Shown here piece by piece: positions 58,301-64,000 of a stretch of DNA of 64,000 nt (positions within the stretch are counted from its first letter, which is position 1; every line of letters begins with the position of its first letter). The position numbers and the translations under genes are program-made. The notes beneath the pieces are model-generated. The model was not told the DNA's origin. It was given only the letters and a program-made list of their open reading frames with translations, and ran no database searches. The DNA comes from Azoarcus sp. (GTDB taxonomy: Bacteria; Pseudomonadota; Gammaproteobacteria; Burkholderiales; Rhodocyclaceae), in the NCBI GenBank assembly GCA_030656215.1, contig JAUSOD010000056.1, positions 40,100-104,099 of the forward strand, given 5' to 3'.

Positions 58301-58996
58301 ATGTTCCGCATTGCCCCCAGTCTGCTGTCAGCCAATTTCGCCAAGCTCGGCGAGGAAGTGAGCAATGTGGTCGCGGCCGGCGCCGACTGGATCCACTTCG
58401 ATGTGATGGACAACCATTACGTCCCGAACCTGACCATCGGGCCGCTGGTGTGCGAGGCGATCCGTCCGCTCACCTCCGCGCCGATCGACGTGCATCTGAT
58501 GGTGAAGCCGGTCGACCGCATCATTCCCGACTTCGCCAAGGCCGGCGCCAACATCATCACCTTTCATCCCGAGGCCTCGGAGCACATCGACCGTAGCCTG
58601 GGGCTGATCCGCGACGCGGGCTGTCAGGCCGGGCTGGTGTTCAACCCTGCCACGCCGCTGCACTACCTCGATCACGTCATGGACAAGATCGACGTGGTCC
58701 TGCTGATGAGCGTGAATCCCGGGTTCGGCGGGCAGAAGTTCATTCCGGAGACGCTGAACAAGCTGCGCGCCGCGCGAGCCAGGCTCGACGCCTACGAGGC
58801 GAAAACAGGTCGGCATATCCTGCTCGAGATCGATGGTGGGGTGAAGGCCGATAATATTGCCGAGATCGCCCGCGCCGGGGCTGACACCTTCGTCGCCGGC
58901 TCGGCGGTGTTCGGTGCCGGTCGCGAGGCCGACCCCAATCGCTACGATTCGATCATCGGCAGCCTGCGCGCCGAGTTGGCCACGGTGAGCGCATGA
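58301..58996 (+). CDS. rpe: Ribulose-phosphate 3-epimerase
   Basis: A 231-residue (beta/alpha)8 barrel with metal/catalytic motifs [24 protein letters not shown] and [13 protein letters not shown]. It interconverts ribulose and xylulose 5-phosphate. Overlaps gph by four bases (ATGA). Confidence 0.96.
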   Translation: MFRIAPSLLSANFAKLGEEVSNVVAAGADWIHFDVMDNHYVPNLTIGPLVCEAIRPLTSAPIDVHLMVKPVDRIIPDFAKAGANIITFHPEASEHIDRSLGLIRDAGCQAGLVFNPATPLHYLDHVMDKIDVVLLMSVNPGFGGQKFIPETLNKLRAARARLDAYEAKTGRHILLEIDGGVKADNIAEIARAGADTFVAGSAVFGAGREADPNRYDSIIGSLRAELATVSA

Positions 58997-59694
58997 GCGG
59001 CGAAATGAGCAGGGAAGTGTGCGTGGCCCGTTTCGCCCCGCGGGCGGTGCTGTTCGACCTCGACGGCACCCTGCTCGACACCATTGGTGATCTTGCCGCT
59101 GGAGCCAATCTCATGCTCACCGAACTGGGTCGTCCGCCGCGCACCCTGGACGAGGTCCACAGCTTTGTCGGCAAGGGTATTCCGAATCTGGTCCGGCGCT
59201 GCATGACCGAGAACACGCAGGCGACCGAGGCCGAGATCGAGGCTGCAATCGGCGTGTTCCGCCGCCACTATGCCGAAGTCAATGGCCAGACCACGCGCAT
59301 CTATCCCGGCGTGATCGACACTCTCGAGGCGATGCGCGAACTGGGCCTCCAGCTGGCGGTGGTGACCAACAAGGCGGAAGCCTTCACCTTGCCGCTCCTG
59401 GATCGCATGGGCCTGGCAGGCTATTTTGGCGCAGTGGTCAGTGGCGATACGCTGGACGTAAAAAAGCCGGATCCGATGGTGCTTCACCTTGCGTGCACCC
59501 TGCTTGGCGTCAATGCAACCGAGGCGCTGATGATCGGCGACTCCGAAAACGATGCGCGGGCCGCCCGCGACGCCGGCATGCCGGTGCTGCTGGTGACCTA
59601 CGGATACAGCGAAGGCAAGCCGGTGGACACCATCGAATGCGATGGGCTACTATCGAACGCACTTCACGCGCTGGATCATATCGTCCGGGCATGA
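58993..59694 (+). CDS. gph: Phosphoglycolate phosphatase
   Basis: A 233-residue HAD phosphatase with nucleophile motif [12 protein letters not shown], cap domain, KKPDPMVL and [14 protein letters not shown]. Order rpe-gph-trpE is common in proteobacteria. The stop overlaps the possible trp leader frame. Confidence 0.94.
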   Translation: MSGEMSREVCVARFAPRAVLFDLDGTLLDTIGDLAAGANLMLTELGRPPRTLDEVHSFVGKGIPNLVRRCMTENTQATEAEIEAAIGVFRRHYAEVNGQTTRIYPGVIDTLEAMRELGLQLAVVTNKAEAFTLPLLDRMGLAGYFGAVVSGDTLDVKKPDPMVLHLACTLLGVNATEALMIGDSENDARAARDAGMPVLLVTYGYSEGKPVDTIECDGLLSNALHALDHIVRA

Positions 59695-59735
59695 TGAAAA
59701 TCGTTCCATCCGGCATCTCCACTACAGATCGAATC

Positions 59736-59834
59736 GTGACGCTCACACTCAGGGTTTCGCCCCGCGCTCCTGCCATCGCCCGACATCGCCAGTCCTGCTG
59801 GCGGGCCGGCTGGCGTTGGCCTGTGGGCCACTAA
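59736..59834 (+). CDS. trpL: Putative tryptophan leader peptide TrpL
   Basis: A small frame ending in CWRAGWRWPVGH carries three Trp codons within seven positions (59799, 59811, 59817) and stops 107 bases before trpE. The start is uncertain: GTG 59736 gives 32 residues, and ATG 59694 or 59691 (inside the gph stop) give a longer form. Clustered Trp codons before trpE are the mark of ribosome-sensed attenuation. No separate Shine-Dalgarno decides the start. Confidence 0.6.
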   Translation: MTLTLRVSPRAPAIARHRQSCWRAGWRWPVGH

Positions 59835-59837
59835 TAC

Positions 59838-59882
59838 GCGAAACCCCTGGCGGGTTGCCGGTTTCCCCTGCTGTCACAGGGG
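59838..59882 (+). promoter_or_regulatory. Candidate trp attenuator structures
   Basis: GCGAAACCC (59838-59846) can pair with GGGTTTCGC (59752-59760) inside the leader frame, or its GAAACC part with GGTTTC (59860-59865); the two pairings exclude each other. A third hairpin CCCCTG/CAGGGG follows at 59865-59882. No T-run is present, so this is not a textbook terminator. Confidence 0.5.
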
Positions 59883-59941
59883 CGTGACCCCGGTCTCTCC
59901 GCAGCACACCGTCCGAATCAACTGTTTCATGTGGAGCACCC

Positions 59942-61414
59942 ATGCTCGAACAAGATTTCAATGCCCTCGCTGCCGAGGGCTATAACCGCATCCCGGTCAC
60001 CCTCGAGACCTTTGCTGATCTCGACACCCCGCTGTCGATCTACCTCAAGCTCGCCAACGAGCCCTATACCTATCTGCTCGAATCGGTGCAGGGCGGTGAG
60101 CGTTTCGGCCGCTACTCCTTCATCGGCCTGGCTTCGCCGACCCGGATCGAGGTCTATGGCCGCTCGGCGCTGCTGCTGACCGGCAACCGCCTGGTCGAGC
60201 GCCGCGACTACGGCGACCCGCTCAACTTCGTCGCCGAGTTCATGAACCGGATCAAGGTGCCGCCGCGCGAGCATCTGCCGCGCTTTGCCGGCGGTCTGGT
60301 GGGCTGTTTCGGCTACGACACCGTGCGCTATATCGAGCCCAAGCTGGCAAAGACGGAAAAGGCCGATACGCTCGGTACGCCTGACATCTTGCTGCTGCTG
60401 TCCGAAGAGATCGCCATCGTCGACAATCTCACCGGCAAGCTGACCCTGGTGGTGTACGCCGAACCCGAGGTGCCGGGTGCGTTCAAGCGCGCAAAGAAGC
60501 GCCTGCAGGACCTGCTCGCCCGCTTGCGCGCGCCGGTGCAGATCCCGGCCGAGTCGCGGGCAAGCTCGGCGCCGGCGGTGTCGAGTTTCGGCGAGGAGGC
60601 GTTCAAGGATGCAGTGCGCCGCGCCAAGCAGTACATCGTTGATGGCGACGTCATGCAGGTGGTGCTGTCGCAGCGCATGAGCAAGCCCTTTGCGGCGCAT
60701 CCGATGGCGCTGTACCGGGCGATTCGCTCGCTCAATCCCTCGCCCTACATGTTCTACTTCAATCTCGAGGATTTTCATGTGGTGGGTGCGTCGCCCGAGA
60801 TCCTGGTGCGGCTCGAGGACGACAACGTCACCGTGCGCCCGATTGCCGGCACCCGCAAACGGGGTGCGACCATGGCCGAGGATCAGGCGCTGGAGCAGGA
60901 TCTGCTTGCCGACCAGAAGGAGCGTGCCGAGCACCTGCAGCTGCTCGACCTCGGTCGCAACGATGCGGGGCGGGTGTCCGAAACCGGCACGGTGCGGGTG
61001 ACCGAGCAGTTCAACGTCGAGCGCTATTCGCATGTGATGCACATCGTGTCCAACGTCGAGGGCAAGCTCAAGGAAGGGCTCAATGCGCTCGCCGTGTTGC
61101 GCGCAACCTTTCCCGCGGGCACCGTGTCCGGTGCGCCCAAGGTGCGGGCGATGGAGATCATCGACGAGCTCGAGCCGGTCAAGCGTGGCATCTACGCCGG
61201 TGCCGCGGGCTACGTGGGTTTTCATGGCGACATGGATCTGGCGATCGCCATCCGCACGGCGGTGCTAAAGGACGGTCAGATCCATGTGCAGGCGGGCGCC
61301 GGCATCGTCGCCGACTCAGACCCCGATGCCGAATGGCAGGAAACGCAGAGCAAGGCACGGGCCATGCTGCGCGCGGCGGAGATGGCCGAGGGCGGTCTGG
61401 ATACACAGGTCTGA
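59942..61414 (+). CDS. trpE: Anthranilate synthase component I TrpE
   Basis: A 490-residue enzyme. The tryptophan-feedback motif [16 protein letters not shown] is near residue 40. The chorismate-binding core includes [24 protein letters not shown] and [28 protein letters not shown] lies before the ATG. The partner trpG is truncated 13 bases after its stop. Confidence 0.97.
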   Translation: MLEQDFNALAAEGYNRIPVTLETFADLDTPLSIYLKLANEPYTYLLESVQGGERFGRYSFIGLASPTRIEVYGRSALLLTGNRLVERRDYGDPLNFVAEFMNRIKVPPREHLPRFAGGLVGCFGYDTVRYIEPKLAKTEKADTLGTPDILLLLSEEIAIVDNLTGKLTLVVYAEPEVPGAFKRAKKRLQDLLARLRAPVQIPAESRASSAPAVSSFGEEAFKDAVRRAKQYIVDGDVMQVVLSQRMSKPFAAHPMALYRAIRSLNPSPYMFYFNLEDFHVVGASPEILVRLEDDNVTVRPIAGTRKRGATMAEDQALEQDLLADQKERAEHLQLLDLGRNDAGRVSETGTVRVTEQFNVERYSHVMHIVSNVEGKLKEGLNALAVLRATFPAGTVSGAPKVRAMEIIDELEPVKRGIYAGAAGYVGFHGDMDLAIAIRTAVLKDGQIHVQAGAGIVADSDPDAEWQETQSKARAMLRAAEMAEGGLDTQV

Positions 61415-61426
61415 CAAGGAACTGAC

Positions 61427-61456
61427 ATGTTGCTGATGATCGACAACTACGATTGA
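61427..61456 (+). pseudogene. trpG: 5' fragment of trpG cut by an integrative element
   Basis: The frame MLLMIDNYD is the invariant start of anthranilate synthase component II, which normally continues SFTYNL. Here a stop (TGA 61454) follows after nine codons and the downstream DNA is unrelated, leading into an integrase gene. The position twelve bases after trpE and an AAGGA ribosome binding site are those of a genuine trpG. The remainder should lie at the far end of the element, outside the window. Confidence 0.85.
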
Positions 61457-61563
61457 CCTCCATGGAGTGCCGCTGAGTTCCATGGTGCATATCTAAATTG
61501 TTGATACTCAATGATTGAGAGTCTGGAGAGTTCTGTCGTTGTCTAGACCAAGCCACTGCAAAA

Positions 61564-61609
61564 GTGTATAACCGTGTGAGTAACGATTCCCCTGGAGGGC
61601 GTTATACAC
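61564..61609 (+). promoter_or_regulatory. 9-bp inverted repeat bracketing the integrase ribosome binding site
   Basis: GTGTATAAC (61564-61572) and GTTATACAC (61601-61609) are perfect inverted repeats. The GGAGGG ribosome binding site is in the intervening loop and the right arm ends exactly at the ATG. It could be an RNA hairpin controlling initiation or an operator. Confidence 0.65.
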
Positions 61610-62878
61610 ATGGCTCTCAATCTCCTCACAGTACGCAAGATCGAGACGGCGCAAGCCAAGCCCAAGGCCTACACGCTCAGGGATGGCGGCAGCCTGTTCC
61701 TGCGCATACAGCCCAATGGAAGCAAGCTCTGGTGGTATCGGTATCGCTTGGGTAATGCCGCGCAGGTCTACTCGATTGGTCCGTTCCCCAAGGTGACTCT
61801 GGAGGCTGCACGACAGGAGCGAGATTGGGCGCGCAATCTGATTCGCGAGGGGCGTGATCCGATCCTGGAGAAGCGGGTCAAGATCGCCAACCAAGTCGAG
61901 CAGAACGAGCACACCGTCGAGGAAGTTGCCCGCAGGTGGATGGCGAGCAACGTGCATTGGAGCCACTATTACGCCGGCCAGGTGAAGACCTATCTTGAGA
62001 AGGACGTGTTTCCCAAGCTGGGCAAGCTGCCGATCGGCGCGATCAAGGCATCTCACCTGCGGCCCATCATCCAAGGGGTGGTTGATCGCGGCGCTCCTAC
62101 GGTGGCGATCTTGATCCGGCAGTGGAGTGGTCAGCTCTTCGCATACGCATCGGGAGAAGGGCTTTGCGAAAACGACCCGACTGCGTTGCTGAAGCGATCA
62201 GTGAAGCGCCCGAGGGTTCGGCACAACCCGCCGCTGTCGTGGCAGGACATTCCGAAGTTCTTGAACAGCGTGGACGATGCGGGCTACCGGACTACCGTGA
62301 TCGCGTTGCGGCTGATGGCGCTGACGTTTGTCCGCACGGCCGAGCTGCGCAAGGCGTACTGGTCCGAGTTCGATCTGGACAATGCCATCTGGACGGTTCC
62401 CGAAGGGCGCATGAAGATGCGCCAGCCTCACATCGTTCCGCTCTCGAAGCAGGCGATCGTGCTGTTGAAGGAACTCCACACGCTGACTGGTGGTGGCAAG
62501 GTGCTGTTCCCCAGCTATCGGAAGCCGGGAGAAGTGATGTCCGCCACTACGCTCAACAAGGTGTTGGAGCGCATGTGCTACGGTGGTCAGTTCTCGTAGC
62601 ATGGCTTCCGCTCGACGGCGACGACGCTGCTCGGATTGTTGAGCTATCCCGAGAATCGGGTCGACCTGCAACTGGCGCACTCGAAGCGGAAGAAGGATTC
62701 CTCACGCGCGCCGTATGACCACACGAAGTACGTCGCGTCGCGGGCGATCATCATGCAGGACTGGGCTGACATCCTGGATGCGCTGGCTCGCGGCGATTCG
62801 ATGAGCGGGGTCATGGAAACCTTCGGCCCGCTGTCCAAGCGGCGCAGGGCACTGCTGAAAGTCATCGAGCGCGAGTGA
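61610..62878 (+). pseudogene. int: Tyrosine-recombinase integrase (P4/DUF4102 type) with an internal amber stop
   Basis: The frame encodes a 422-codon P4-type integrase: arm-binding DUF4102 domain (about 1-90; KPKAYTLRDGGSLFLRI), core-binding SAM-like domain (about 95-190), and catalytic domain with the first Arg in FVRTAELRKAYW. At 62597-62599 an in-frame TAG interrupts it just before HGFRSTATTLL (HxxR box); the frame then continues to LAHSKRKK and the catalytic Tyr in APYDHTKY. The stop separates the N-terminal 329 residues from the HxxR and Tyr, so the product is inactive unless the TAG is read through. A single substitution explains it. Confidence 0.88.
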
Positions 62879-62894
62879 TGCCCGCGGGGTGCGT

Positions 62895-63671
62895 TCAGGA
62901 CAGCGAGCGCGCGCGTCGAACGAATCTCGCCCGTGAGCCTGTCAGCGAAACATCAGGGCGAAGCAGATAGGCCATTACGATGGCCGGTGCGCCGGCCAGC
63001 GGTCGCACGGCGATGCCTCGGCGTAGGTAGCTCGCCAGTCTCGTGGCAGGTGCGATGGCGATCCCGTACCCGGCGGCAACCAGCGTCATTGCCACATCGA
63101 ATGTCTCCACCGTTTGCTCTCGTTCTTGCAGCGCGTTATCGAACACGCGCTGTACGGTCATGCGCCATGGTTCATCGGCGGTGGACTGCGAGCAGATCGA
63201 GGGCTGCTTGAGCACTTCCTGGCACGGCACTTCACGGTGGGCCAGCAGGTGGGAGCGCTTGGCCACGGCGACCGCCAGCGTGTCATGCCACAGCGGCTCG
63301 CATACCCAGCCAGGCCACTGCCGGGCAACCGCAGACAAGGCGAAGTCGAAGCCGTCGCCCGGCAGCTCCGCGCCTCGACCGGGATCTGTCCACCCGGCCA
63401 GGACGGCATGGGTCTCCGGCTCTTCGGCACGCTGCAGGGCGAGCACGTCGGCGAGCTGGGGAGGCACCCATTCGCCGAGGATGGCCATGCGAATTTCGGC
63501 GGTGATGTCACTCGATTCCACGTCCAGCTCCCCCCAGGCGGTGAACTCTCGGCAACTGATCTCGAAACCGTTGAATGAGTTAAGTTTAACGTGGTTTAAA
63601 TCGTGACCGTGTTCGACGCTCTTGGCAATGCCAAAGCGTTCGATCCAAAGGGGCCGCCCCACCGGCACCAC
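62895..63671 (-). CDS. LysR-type substrate-binding domain protein lacking the DNA-binding domain
   Basis: A frame of up to 258 residues. From about residue 55 it resembles the LysR effector-binding domain (EIRMAILGEWVPPQLADVLALQ; LVAAGYGIAIAPATRLASYL). No winged-helix HTH precedes it. The start is doubtful: ATG 63671 overlaps the divergent XRE gene, whereas GTG 63521 would avoid the shared control region and leave only the ligand domain. Such proteins occur beside integrases in some integrative elements; role unknown. Confidence 0.7.
   Translation of the reverse strand: MVPVGRPLWIERFGIAKSVEHGHDLNHVKLNSFNGFEISCREFTAWGELDVESSDITAEIRMAILGEWVPPQLADVLALQRAEEPETHAVLAGWTDPGRGAELPGDGFDFALSAVARQWPGWVCEPLWHDTLAVAVAKRSHLLAHREVPCQEVLKQPSICSQSTADEPWRMTVQRVFDNALQEREQTVETFDVAMTLVAAGYGIAIAPATRLASYLRRGIAVRPLAGAPAIVMAYLLRPDVSLTGSRARFVRRARSLS
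63579..63600. promoter_or_regulatory. Possible operator between the XRE and LysR-like genes
   Basis: GTTAA-GT-TTAAC (63579-63590) is a palindrome. GTTTAA recurs at 63584 and 63594, ten bases (one helical turn) apart. An AT-rich repeat of this kind in front of an XRE gene fits an autoregulatory site. Confidence 0.45.
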
Positions 63672-63927
63672 TACCTACGAAGCGGAACCAGCCATCGCGT
63701 TTGGGGCTGCCGTGCGGGAAGAAAGAACCAACCAGGGTATCGCTCAGGAAACGCTGGCCCACATGGCTGGCATCGAACGGTCGCACATGGGCAAGATCGA
63801 GCGCGGCGAGCATGTCCCCACGCTCCCTCTCATCCTCAAGATTGCCCGTGCGCTGAAATGCAGTTCCGCCCACTTGATGACTCAGACCGAAGCCAAGCTG
63901 GCAGAGTCGGCCCCATCCGCAGATTGA
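63628..63927 (+). CDS. XRE-family helix-turn-helix regulator
   Basis: A 99-residue protein with one HTH_3 domain (about 25-85; FGAAVREERTNQGIAQETLAHMAGIERSHMGKIERGEHVPTL). ATG 63628 is chosen over TTG 63622. A basic N-terminus (PKRSIQRGRPTG) precedes the domain. It probably controls element genes to the right or its own promoter. Confidence 0.88.
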   Translation: MPKRSIQRGRPTGTTTYEAEPAIAFGAAVREERTNQGIAQETLAHMAGIERSHMGKIERGEHVPTLPLILKIARALKCSSAHLMTQTEAKLAESAPSAD

Positions 63928-64000
63928 ACCCGGCCCGCACAGCGGTCGCATGCCTACGCCTGATCGGCGTCCTTGCCCCCAAGCGCTGAATCTTCGCGCT

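Larger units (their letters stand above)
61457..64000. mobile_element. Left end of an integrative element inserted in trpG
   Basis: From about 61454 the sequence leaves trpG. It holds short palindromes (CTCAAT-G-ATTGAG at 61507-61519), an integrase gene in the usual first position, a LysR-like protein and a divergent XRE regulator. The element continues past the right edge; its other end and the duplicated attachment core cannot be seen. The core probably lies within the trpG start (61437-61454). Confidence 0.75.

Overview
This is a GC-rich chromosomal window from a Gram-negative proteobacterium. Gene content and order point to a betaproteobacterium, most likely of the Rhodocyclales (Azoarcus/Thauera/Aromatoleum type): miaB-phoH-ybeY-corC-lnt-glyQS-gmhB-plsC, an mla block running into murA, a his operon running into tatABC, a polyhydroxyalkanoate phasin and short-form HisG. 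This assignment comes from remembered synteny and protein flavour, not from a database search.

Layout. 1-2858: 3' part of a hybrid sensor kinase. 2966-3130: tRNA-Met(CAU) with its own promoter and terminator, minus strand. 3238-13609: a plus-strand housekeeping run covering tRNA modification, RNA processing, lipoprotein acylation, glycyl-tRNA synthetase, heptose phosphatase and acyltransferase. 13692-17645: minus-strand phasin, crotonase, lptA, lptC and kdsD. 17781-19748: a Kef-type antiporter. 19780-29677: nine tightly packed minus-strand genes for a type II secretion/MSHA-pilus-like machine (secretin, ATPase, platform protein, fused PilM/PilN-like protein, PilO-like and small periplasmic proteins, three pilin-like proteins). 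29891-37021: outer-membrane lipid transport (mlaFED, mlaA, mlaC, mlaB), an ABC-2 exporter, a BolA protein and murA. 37060-37458: rnk. 37586-44602: all nine his genes, with hisC inverted. 44617-46350: a truncated hinT relic, then tatABC. 46435-53182: a DegS/DegQ-type protease, Nif3-like protein, FimV-like protein, DUF2889 protein and sucCD. 53327-58212: a signalling block (PP2C phosphatase, FHA protein, class II cyclic-nucleotide phosphodiesterase-like protein, GAF-GspE ATPase). 58301-61456: rpe, gph, a tryptophan-rich leader peptide, trpE, and trpG cut off after nine codons. 61457-64000: left end of an integrative element that entered trpG, with a broken integrase gene, a LysR-like ligand-binding protein and an XRE-family regulator.

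The most striking points are the element inside trpG; the nine-gene pilus/secretion operon; the second, GAF-bearing GspE-type ATPase in a phosphatase/FHA/cyclic-nucleotide neighbourhood; a terminator-like hairpin in the rnk leader; the tryptophan leader before trpE; the decapitated hinT gene; and the inverted hisC next to palindromic repeats. No rRNA operon or CRISPR array was seen.
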